This document shows, piece after piece, positions 1-4,824 of a stretch of DNA of 5,079 nucleotides. The stretch spans positions 1 through 5,079 of the forward strand of contig JAEWAD010000217.1 of the NCBI GenBank assembly GCA_023391905.1. The letters are read 5' to 3'. The DNA is from Pseudomonadota bacterium (GTDB taxonomy: Bacteria > Pseudomonadota > Alphaproteobacteria > Rhizobiales > Kaistiaceae). Made by a program: the position numbers and the translations under genes. Positions within the stretch are counted from its first letter, which is position 1. Each line of letters opens with the position of its first letter. The notes under the pieces are model-generated. The model was not told the origin of the DNA. It ran no database searches and saw nothing but the letters and a program-made list of their open reading frames with translations.

Positions 1-937
1 GCAATTCCTCAGGGATTCCATCGCCGTTATCCTGCACCCGGACCACCAACGGCAGCGCGACCCGGCGGTCGCTGCCGGGGATCGCCAGGCGCACGCCATG
101 CTGGTAGGCGGTGCTCAGGGTGATCTCACCGTTGCTGCTCGGGGCGGCTTCTGCCGCATTTTTAATCAGATTCAGGAAGACCTGGATCAGCTGGTCGCGG
201 TTGCCGAGGACCGGCGGTAGCGAAGGGTCGTAATTCTCGACGAAGCGGATATGCCGCGCGAAGCCGTTCTGGGCGACCTTGCGGACATGCTCCAGCACCT
301 GATGGATGTTCACCGGCCCGCGCTGCAGCGGCAGGCCATCGGAGAACACCTCCATGCGGTCGACCAGCGCGCAGATGCGGTCGGTCTCGTCGATGATCAG
401 CCGCGTCAGCTCGCGATCCTGCGCCGCCGCCGACTGCTCCAGAAGCTGGGCGGCGCCGCGAATGCCGGAGAGCGGGTTCTTGACCTCGTGCGCCAGCATC
501 GCCGCCATAGCGCTGACGGAGCGCGCGGCATTGCGGTGCACGAGCTGACGATCGATCTTGCGCGCGATCGAGCGCTCGTGCAGCGAGATCACGACGGCAT
601 CGTCGCCCTCGCTCAGCGCCGCGGCACGCACCGTGACGAACAGTGCACCGAAGCGCGGGCTTTCGAGCGTTACGCCATCCTCGGACACGCTGGTCCCGGA
701 CTGCCGCACCTGCTGCAGGATCGCGAAAATCGGACTGTCGGCCGGCAGCACGTCCGAGAGCCGCACGCCGTCGAGATGCATGGCGCTCGAATGGAAGAGC
801 TGCTCGGCCGCGTGGTTCACGTAGCGGACGACGTTCGCGGCATCGACCACGAGAACGGCATTCGGCAGGGCGCCGAGGATCGCCGCGATGTCCGGAGCGA
901 AGGCGGCGCGCAGCCGTTCGGCGAGCGCGCTCGACAT
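1..937 (-). CDS. ntrB: Nitrogen regulation sensor histidine kinase NtrB (GlnL), C-terminus cut off by window edge
   Basis: Cytoplasmic histidine kinase/phosphatase. In this family it phosphorylates the response regulator NtrC when nitrogen is short and is controlled by PII proteins. Reading from the ATG at 937, 312 residues are visible with no stop. An N-terminal PAS-like domain (about residues 17-125, with LPNAVLVVD and RYVNHAAEQLF) has no membrane segment. The H-box LAHEVKNPLSGIRGAAQLLE carries the phospho-acceptor His150. The N-box NLIKNAAEA lies at 256-264 (Asn260), and the G1 box DNGDGIPEE at 303-311. These H- and N-box sequences are characteristic of NtrB rather than of a general kinase. 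The G2 region and roughly the last 40-80 residues lie outside the window. The start overlaps the dusB stop by one base (TGATG) and has no strong Shine-Dalgarno, which points to translational coupling. ntrC is expected next, outside the window. Identity is firm. Confidence 0.93.
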   Translation of the reverse strand, partial: MSSALAERLRAAFAPDIAAILGALPNAVLVVDAANVVRYVNHAAEQLFHSSAMHLDGVRLSDVLPADSPIFAILQQVRQSGTSVSEDGVTLESPRFGALFVTVRAAALSEGDDAVVISLHERSIARKIDRQLVHRNAARSVSAMAAMLAHEVKNPLSGIRGAAQLLEQSAAAQDRELTRLIIDETDRICALVDRMEVFSDGLPLQRGPVNIHQVLEHVRKVAQNGFARHIRFVENYDPSLPPVLGNRDQLIQVFLNLIKNAAEAAPSSNGEITLSTAYQHGVRLAIPGSDRRVALPLVVRVQDNGDGIPEEL

Positions 938-1935
938 CAGGCCGCGGCCCGCACGGACGGCGACGCGAGCGCCGCATCCCATGCCTCGTTGACCGCCGCG
1001 CGCACCAGGGCGGGATCGGAGAGCTTCATCGCGCGATTGCGGAATTCGGCGGCCCCCGGGAAGCCGCGCGCGTACCAGCCCAAATGCTTGCGGGCGACGC
1101 GCACACCGGCCTCGACGCCGTAGTGGCTCATCATCGCGTCGTAGTGCTCTAGCAGGATGTCGCGCTGCTCGGCTAGCGGCGGATCGGGCAGGCGCTCGCC
1201 GGTCTTGAGGAAATGTATCACCTGGCGCAGGAACCACGGCTTGCCGCAGGCACCGCGGCCGATCATCACCCCGTCGGCGCCCGACTGCTCCAGCGCCGTG
1301 CGTGCGCCTTCGAGCGTGGTGATGTCGCCGTTGCACATCACCGGCAGCGATGTCGCCTCCTTCACGGCGCGGATCGCGGCCCAGTCGGCGCTGCCGTCAT
1401 AGAACTGGCAACGGGTGCGGCCGTGCACGGAGATCATGCGGATGCCGCACTCCTCGGCGATCTTGGCCAGCCGCGGCGCGTTATTGTTGGCGTGGTCCCA
1501 GCCCAGGCGCATCTTGAGCGTCACCGGCAGCCGCACGGCCTTAACCGTCGCCTCGAGGATCTTCGCGGCATGCACCTCGTCGCGCATCAGTGCCGAGCCG
1601 GCATGCCCGTTGACGACCTTCTTCACCGGGCAGCCGAAATTGATGTCGATGAGGGCGGCACCGCCGTCCTCGTTGAGCTTCGCCGCCTCGGCCATCACCT
1701 CGGGCTCGCAGCCGGCGAGCTGCACGGCCATCGGCGCCTCTTCCGGCACGTTCTGCGCCATCAGCAGCGACTGCCGCGATTCGCGGATCATCGCCTGGCT
1801 GGCGATCATCTCGGACACGACGAGGCCCGCCCCCATCCGCTTCACCAGCCGGCGGAAAGGCAGGTCCGTGATGCCGGACATCGGCGCCAGGATAACCGGC
1901 GCGTCGATTTCCACGGGTCCGACTTTGATGCCCAT
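937..1935 (-). CDS. dusB: tRNA-dihydrouridine synthase DusB (NifR3 family)
   Basis: FMN-dependent TIM-barrel reductase that reduces uridine to dihydrouridine in the D-loop of tRNAs, using NADPH. At 332 residues it has the usual family length. Visible motifs in order: LAPMSGITDLPFR (16-28, FMN-binding N-terminus); INFGCPVKKV (98-107), where Cys102 is the expected catalytic cysteine; LKMRLGWD (140-147); SVHGRTRCQFYDGSADW (169-185); CNGDI (201-205); and GVMIGRGACGKPWF (222-235, phosphate grip). The C-terminal helical tRNA-binding part contains RKHLGWYARGFPGA (282-295). The ATG at 1935 is chosen because MGIKVGPVEIDAPVILAPM is a typical family N-terminus, an in-frame TAA lies just upstream, and GGAAG sits about 10 bases before it. 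It heads the unit with ntrB, sharing the TGATG junction. In Rhodobacter and Azospirillum this gene was called nifR3 for that position. A nitrogen-specific role for the enzyme itself is not shown. Confidence 0.95.
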   Translation of the reverse strand: MGIKVGPVEIDAPVILAPMSGITDLPFRRLVKRMGAGLVVSEMIASQAMIRESRQSLLMAQNVPEEAPMAVQLAGCEPEVMAEAAKLNEDGGAALIDINFGCPVKKVVNGHAGSALMRDEVHAAKILEATVKAVRLPVTLKMRLGWDHANNNAPRLAKIAEECGIRMISVHGRTRCQFYDGSADWAAIRAVKEATSLPVMCNGDITTLEGARTALEQSGADGVMIGRGACGKPWFLRQVIHFLKTGERLPDPPLAEQRDILLEHYDAMMSHYGVEAGVRVARKHLGWYARGFPGAAEFRNRAMKLSDPALVRAAVNEAWDAALASPSVRAAA

Positions 1936-1987
1936 TAATTAGGCACTTCCGTGAATGTGTCTATTGTTTAGGCGTATCGCAAATTTC

Positions 1988-2000
1988 GTTGCAGTGCAAC
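1988..2000. promoter_or_regulatory. 13-bp palindrome upstream of dusB, possible operator
   Basis: GTTGCAGTGCAAC is a perfect inverted repeat of six bases around one central base, 53-65 bases upstream of the dusB start. It overlaps the best, still weak, -35 candidate for the minus strand (TTGCAC). Position and symmetry suit a dimeric regulator site. No specific regulator can be named, and it does not match the NtrC site pattern well enough to claim that. Confidence 0.3.
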
Positions 2001-2045
2001 AACGAGATTCCTAACGCGGACGCCCCAGATACAACCAAGCGTGGC

Positions 2046-2063
2046 TGATAGCCATCTCTATCA
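2046..2063. promoter_or_regulatory. Inverted repeat TGATAG-N6-CTATCA
   Basis: Six-base arms, TGATAG and CTATCA, separated by six bases, centred about 120 bases upstream of the dusB start. It could be a protein-binding site or a small hairpin inside a plus-strand transcript ending at the terminator near 2156. Symmetry is all that is seen, and six-base arms can occur by chance. Confidence 0.2.
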
Positions 2064-2118
2064 AAGATACCGCCTTCCGCGATCCGTCGCGCTGTACTTG
2101 GATTCCGCCGGCCTTCCT

Positions 2119-2156
2119 GCGCCCGCCCGGCTCCCGCCGCGGCGGGCGTTTTATTT
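2119..2156 (+). terminator. Rho-independent terminator on the plus strand
   Basis: An eight-pair all-G/C stem (CGCCCGCC at 2120-2127 with GGCGGGCG at 2141-2148, plus a possible G-U pair at 2119/2149) with a 13-base loop is followed directly by TTTTATTT (2149-2156). Read on the minus strand there is no T-run after the stem, so it acts in one direction only. No plus-strand protein gene precedes it within the window, so it belongs to an unrecognised short transcript starting somewhere in about 1940-2110, or is a relic. The sequence before it shows no tRNA or known small RNA that I recognise. Confidence 0.6.
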
Positions 2157-2175
2157 CGAGGAACGAAGCGCCCTT

Positions 2176-2218
2176 CCCCTTCTCCCTTGGGAGGACGAGG
2201 GGCCTTGGTTCAGCAAGG
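2176..2218. repeat. Tandem hairpins resembling a degraded REP-type palindrome
   Basis: Two adjacent imperfect hairpins. The first pairs CCCCT (2176-2180) with AGGGG (2198-2202) around an inner CTCC/GGAG stem with a CTTG loop. The second pairs CCTTG (2203-2207) with CAAGG (2214-2218). The CTTCTCCCTTGGGAG core resembles the short extragenic palindromes common in GC-rich Proteobacteria, but the match is from pattern memory only and the copy here is imperfect. No T-run follows on either strand, so it is a poor intrinsic terminator. Confidence 0.3.
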
Positions 2219-2266
2219 GCGAGGTTTGCAGGCAGAAGTGCGGCGGAGAGAAGCCCCTCCCGGAGG

Positions 2267-2398
2267 CGCGAACGGTCGAACCGGGTGAAACAAGCGGAAC
2301 AGTGAAACGCGTGAAGCAGTGAAGCATCCGCCCTTCCGGCAAGCGGATTCAAAGGCTTGGCTGCTTCACCCGGAACCGGCTGCTTCAGCCGACCAGGA
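2267..2398. repeat. Left copy (A) of the direct repeat bracketing the dehydrogenase gene
   Basis: Shares with 3879-3991, in the same order and orientation: a 14-bp exact block CGCGAACGGTCGAA (2267-2280), CGCGTGAAGCA (2308-2318) followed by GTGAAGCA, a 25-bp exact block (2344-2368), and a 21-bp exact block (2378-2398). Between the last two blocks this copy carries an extra short stretch, CCCGGAACC, with a second GCTGCTTCA. Its right end reproduces the last codons and stop of the YpjD-like gene (LVG-stop), although here it is non-coding and lies 24 bp beyond the dehydrogenase stop codon. It also has inverted repeats: CCGGGTGAA (2281-2289) with TTCACCCGG (2365-2373), and the self-complementary GGCTGCTTCAGCC (2378-2390). 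Confidence 0.85.
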
Positions 2399-2405
2399 TG
2401 GAGAG

Positions 2406-2419
2406 GGCGGCGAACCGCC
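2406..2419 (-). terminator. Hairpin just after the dehydrogenase stop codon
   Basis: On the minus strand GGCGG-TTCG-CCGCC forms a five-pair G/C stem with a UUCG tetraloop, three bases after the TAG of the dehydrogenase gene. The following bases (CTCTCCATCC) lack a clear U-tract, so it would be a weak intrinsic terminator or a 3'-end stabilising hairpin. The tetraloop is closed by a G-C pair rather than the extra-stable C-G. Confidence 0.35.
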
Positions 2420-2422
2420 GGC

Positions 2423-3766
2423 CTAGTGCGTGACCCGAAAGATCGCGCCGTTGGCGTCGTCGCTCACGAGCAGCGCGCCGTCTCGGGTCACCGCCACGCC
2501 TGCCGGCCGGCCCCAGACGCTGTCGTTGTCCACGACGAACCCGGTCATGAAGTCCTCGTATTCGCCGGTCGGCCGGCCATCCTTCATGCGGACACGGATC
2601 ACCTTGTATCCGGTCCGATTCGGCCGGTTCCAGGACCCGTGCAGGGCCACGAAAGCGTCGCCGACATAGTCGCTCGGAAAGGCGTCGCCGTTATAAAACG
2701 CCACGCTCAGCGGAGCCGAATGTGGCTGGATCAGCACCTCGGGCACGATGATCTGCCCCTTGAGGTCAGGGCGCTTCCCTTTCAACCGGGGATCCTCGTT
2801 ATCGCCGACATAGTACCAGGGCCAGCCGTAGAACCCGCCATCCTGCACGTGCGCCATATAATCGGGGGGCACATTGTCGCCGAGGTGGTCGCGCTCATTC
2901 ACGACGCACCACAACGTATCGGTCCCAGGCTGCATCCCCAGACCGGAGCAGTTGCGCAGGCCCGTGGCATAGTTGCGCACCCGTTTGCCTTCCGAATCGA
3001 ACACGCGCACGACGGCCCGGTTCTCTTCCTGACCCCAGGCCGCGCCGCGGCCATGGGTCCGTTCATGCTGCTGAATTTGCTCGGGCGTCAGGTCAGGCAT
3101 ATCGCCGGCGAGGTTCGACCCCGAGCCGATCGCGACGAACAAGCGACGGCCATCCGGAGAGACCGCCAAATCGCGCGTCCAATGCCGCTTTGTAGGGATG
3201 TTCCCGATGATCACCTCGGCAGGGTCCTTGGCTTTGGTATCGCCGTCGCGATAGGAAAACCGGACCACCTGATTGGCCGCGCCCACATAGACGTGCTGGG
3301 GATTGGCCGGCGGATGGAACACGATGCCGTAAGGCCGCTCCAGATTCTCGGCGAACACCGCTGGTCCCGTCGGCGCGCCGCTAGGCACCTCGGGACGAAA
3401 CACCAGCACCCGCCCGCTTCCGCTCTCCGACACGAAGACGTCCCCGTTCGGGGCGACGCGCATGACGCGGGGCTGAGTCAGACCGCGAGCGACCACCTGC
3501 ACCACGAATCCGTCCGGCACTTTCGGCATCGCACCTTGCGGCGGCTCAACCACTTTCGGCCGGCTCTCAAAATCCGGCTCTTCATCATCCGTGCCCGTCT
3601 TGGGCGCCGGAAGATCGGAAGGCCGGATATGACGGCGCACGCCGGGGGCATCCGACTGCCAGTCTCCATAGGCAGCGGCGCCGGTACGAACTTCAGCGGA
3701 TTGTGGAAATGCTGGTGATGTCATGCCGATTAGCGACACCCACAGGATGAGTGTTGAGGTGCGCAT
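2423..3766 (-). CDS. Secreted L-sorbosone dehydrogenase / PQQ-dependent sugar dehydrogenase family protein
   Basis: Predicted periplasmic six-bladed beta-propeller oxidoreductase of the soluble glucose dehydrogenase (GdhB-like) / L-sorbosone dehydrogenase family. Members oxidise sugars or aldehydes using PQQ. The 447 residues begin with a signal peptide (MRTST, then LILWVSLIGM, cleavage somewhere in 19-24). A proline- and acid-rich linker follows (40-82). Propeller motifs: DGFVVQVVARGLTQPRVM (85-102), NGDVFVSESGSGRV (107-120), RPYGIVF (144-150), KRHWTRDLAVSPDG (193-206, whose His195 and Arg198 match the family's catalytic H-x-x-R pattern), YATGLRNCSGLGM (266-278), NERDHLGDN (290-298), GGFYGWPWYY (310-319), HGSWNR (376-381), WGRPAGVAV (418-426) and LLVSDDANGAIFRV (432-445). 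There is no CxxCH haem site. The start is backed by GGAGG five bases upstream. No PQQ synthesis genes or cytochrome partner lie nearby. It sits between direct repeats, and hand-counted lines look somewhat less GC-rich than its neighbours. Substrate unknown. Confidence 0.85.
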   Translation of the reverse strand: MRTSTLILWVSLIGMTSPAFPQSAEVRTGAAAYGDWQSDAPGVRRHIRPSDLPAPKTGTDDEEPDFESRPKVVEPPQGAMPKVPDGFVVQVVARGLTQPRVMRVAPNGDVFVSESGSGRVLVFRPEVPSGAPTGPAVFAENLERPYGIVFHPPANPQHVYVGAANQVVRFSYRDGDTKAKDPAEVIIGNIPTKRHWTRDLAVSPDGRRLFVAIGSGSNLAGDMPDLTPEQIQQHERTHGRGAAWGQEENRAVVRVFDSEGKRVRNYATGLRNCSGLGMQPGTDTLWCVVNERDHLGDNVPPDYMAHVQDGGFYGWPWYYVGDNEDPRLKGKRPDLKGQIIVPEVLIQPHSAPLSVAFYNGDAFPSDYVGDAFVALHGSWNRPNRTGYKVIRVRMKDGRPTGEYEDFMTGFVVDNDSVWGRPAGVAVTRDGALLVSDDANGAIFRVTH

Positions 3767-3977
3767 GAATGCCTCCCCGCGCGCTACTTTCTCCTAAGCG
3801 CCAGATCGGCGCGCTTGTTCCTCTGGTGCGCAGCAGGTCTTCGGGACAAGGCTTGATTTCGCTTTCAAGCGTGCGAGACGCGAACGGTCGAAAGGGGTGG
3901 AACAGCGAATCGCGTGAAGCAGGTGAAGCAGTGAAGCAGCTGCGGTTCAGACGAACGGATTCAAAGGCTTGGCTGCT
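3767..3977. other. Spacer between the YpjD-like gene and the dehydrogenase gene
   Basis: About 210 bp. It contains the right copy of the direct repeat (3879-3991, running into the YpjD-like gene), then the leader of the dehydrogenase gene with two inverted repeats: GCTTGA-N8-TCAAGC (3851-3870) and GCGCC-AGATC-GGCGC (3798-3812). The strong minus-strand ribosome binding site GGGGAGG lies at about 3772-3778. A promoter for the dehydrogenase is expected here, but no convincing -35/-10 pair could be picked. Confidence 0.55.
3851..3870. promoter_or_regulatory. Inverted repeat in the dehydrogenase leader, possible operator
   Basis: GCTTGA and TCAAGC are perfect six-base arms around eight bases, 85-104 bases upstream of the dehydrogenase start codon. 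The location suits a repressor or activator site, or a leader hairpin. It lies just outside the right direct repeat, so it is private to this gene. No regulator is identifiable. Confidence 0.25.
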
Positions 3978-3991
3978 TCAGCCGACCAGGA
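3879..3991. repeat. Right copy (B) of the direct repeat, overlapping the 3' end of the YpjD-like gene
   Basis: Counterpart of 2267-2398: CGCGAACGGTCGAA at 3879-3892, CGCGTGAAGCA at 3911-3921, the 25-bp block at 3956-3980, and the 21-bp block at 3971-3991. In this copy the two long blocks overlap in GGCTGCTTCA because the extra stretch of copy A is absent. Three GTGAAGCA units (3914, 3923, 3931) stand almost in tandem. The last part (3978-3991) is coding: it is the stop and final codons of the YpjD-like gene. Confidence 0.85.
3932..3983 (-). terminator. Stem-loops at the 3' end of the YpjD-like gene
   Basis: TGAAGCAGC (3932-3940) can pair with GCTGCTTCA (3972-3980), a nine-pair stem with a loop of about 31 bases that includes the stop codon. 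Alternatively GGCTG-CTT-CAGCC (3971-3983) forms a short local hairpin across the stop. Neither is followed by a U-run on the minus strand, so this is at most a weak terminator or RNA-end structure and may simply reflect the palindromic content of the repeat. Confidence 0.25.
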
Positions 3992-4787
3992 CGTCGGTGA
4001 CGAACTTGACCCCGACATAGCCCAAGGGCAGCAGCAGGTAGGCGACCAGGATGGTGCGGGCGGCGCGGCGGCCGCTGAGGCCGTGGCGGAAATGCAGCCA
4101 TTGCAGGACCAGGATCACCGCGAAGGTCGCCAGCACCAGAACCGTCTTGTGGTCCGGCTTCAACAGGACCCCGGTCTCGCGCCAGGTCAGCGTGGCACCG
4201 GTGATGACCGCGATGGCGAGTACGATGGCGCTGGCCGAGAGCAGGCGCTCCTGCAGCGCCTCGCCTTCCGCGACGGCGGGGAGCAGGCGCGTGAAATTGG
4301 TCGGCCGTTTCTTCTTGAGCGCGCGCTCCTGCAGCACCACGGCGGCCCCGGCCACCGCGGCAAGGGTCAGCAGGCCATAGGCGATGATGGAGACCAGGAT
4401 ATGCGCCTCAAGCCAGGCCGGCGGAGCGAGGCCGGTGAGCGGCCGCTCCGGCTCGTTGAGCCACAGCGTCGCCAATACGCCCAGCACGAACAGGTAGCCA
4501 AACAGCAGCGGCGACAGACGCCGCGCCACCGGCTGCACCGCCGCGAGCACGACGAACAGCACCATCGTCACGGCGATGGCGAGCCACAGCGCCGGGCCGA
4601 CGCCGGTGCGCCAGCCCGCCCCCTGTTGCACGGCGACGAAGGCGACCGGCCCCGCCGCGGCGACGGCGAGCAGGATCCAGAAGACCGGGCCCTGCTCGCT
4701 CTCGCGGTGCGCCGGGCCGACCGGGACGAAAGCTGCCGGCACCAGCGCTGCCAGCGCGCTGAGGCTAAGGACGAAAGACGTGGACAT
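3978..4787 (-). CDS. YpjD/HemX-type, CcsA-like cytochrome c assembly family membrane protein
   Basis: Inner-membrane protein of 269 residues with about eight predicted helices (roughly 5-22, 35-53, 65-85, 91-109, 130-152, 185-202, 215-231, 245-264). Family features: a histidine starting the fifth helix (LEAHILVSIIAYGLLTLAAVAG, His129), a second histidine in DHKTVLVLATF (His213), and the C-terminal pattern GRRAARTILVAYLLLPLGYVGVKFV (239-263). The tryptophan-rich haem-handling WWD segment of true CcsA/CcmC/CcmF is not visible. It therefore fits the shorter YpjD/HemX branch, whose exact role is unsettled; automated pipelines often call it CcsA. The ATG at 4787 gives a natural first helix, but its Shine-Dalgarno is weak. 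A GCACCGGTGC palindrome (4799-4808) lies just upstream. It is 37 bp downstream of a transporter gene on the same strand and could be co-transcribed. Its last codons lie in a direct repeat, so the C-terminus may have been altered. Confidence 0.8.
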   Translation of the reverse strand: MSTSFVLSLSALAALVPAAFVPVGPAHRESEQGPVFWILLAVAAAGPVAFVAVQQGAGWRTGVGPALWLAIAVTMVLFVVLAAVQPVARRLSPLLFGYLFVLGVLATLWLNEPERPLTGLAPPAWLEAHILVSIIAYGLLTLAAVAGAAVVLQERALKKKRPTNFTRLLPAVAEGEALQERLLSASAIVLAIAVITGATLTWRETGVLLKPDHKTVLVLATFAVILVLQWLHFRHGLSGRRAARTILVAYLLLPLGYVGVKFVTDVLVG

Positions 4788-4824
4788 GGCTCAAACTAGC
4801 ACCGGTGCGACCGCTGCAGCAGAC

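Larger units (their letters stand above)
1936..2422. other. Gene-free region between the dehydrogenase gene and dusB
   Basis: About 490 bp with no convincing coding sequence on either strand. From dusB outward it holds the dusB leader with a 13-bp palindrome (1988-2000), a second inverted repeat (2046-2063), a plus-strand intrinsic terminator (2119-2156), a G/C-rich double hairpin (2176-2218), and the left copy of the direct repeat that brackets the dehydrogenase gene (2267-2398). Short open frames here (up to 113 codons) show no family resemblance and overlap the terminator and repeat. I could not fix a dusB promoter: TTGCAC followed after 17 bases by TACGCC on the minus strand is the best -35/-10 candidate and its -10 is poor. 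Confidence 0.7.

Noticed and set aside
162..1123. Long frames of 271 codons (minus) and 290 codons (plus) over the left part
   Set aside because: They overlap the ntrB frame and part of dusB, are Arg/Ala-rich or low in motifs, and are explained by GC-rich codon bias. The true ntrB frame is open to the window edge with H, N and G1 boxes.
1213..1938. A 241-codon plus-strand frame opposite dusB
   Set aside because: Fully antisense to dusB, whose catalytic and FMN motifs are intact.
1940..2050. Sigma-54 promoter for dusB-ntrB
   Set aside because: No GG-N10-GC arrangement with a TGGCAC/TTGC context was found on the minus strand. The nearest GG...GC pair has a 12-base spacing.
2041..2352. Small frames of 63-113 codons in the intergenic region
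   Set aside because: They run through the terminator, the hairpins and the direct repeat, have no recognisable domain, and have no good ribosome binding site that I could see.
2357..3718. A 453-codon open frame on the plus strand
   Set aside because: It lies wholly antisense to the dehydrogenase gene, whose product has clear propeller motifs, a signal peptide and a strong ribosome binding site. The antisense product is rich in His, Arg and Ala and has no family resemblance: a GC-rich shadow frame.
2267..3991. Insertion sequence or integron cassette around the dehydrogenase gene
   Set aside because: No transposase, integrase, terminal inverted repeats or attC-like site is visible. Only direct repeats are present, so a classical mobile element is not supported.
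3969..4799. A 276-codon plus-strand frame rich in Gln, Arg and Asp
   Set aside because: Antisense shadow of the YpjD-like membrane protein. Its polar composition is the mirror of hydrophobic codons, and it shows no domain.
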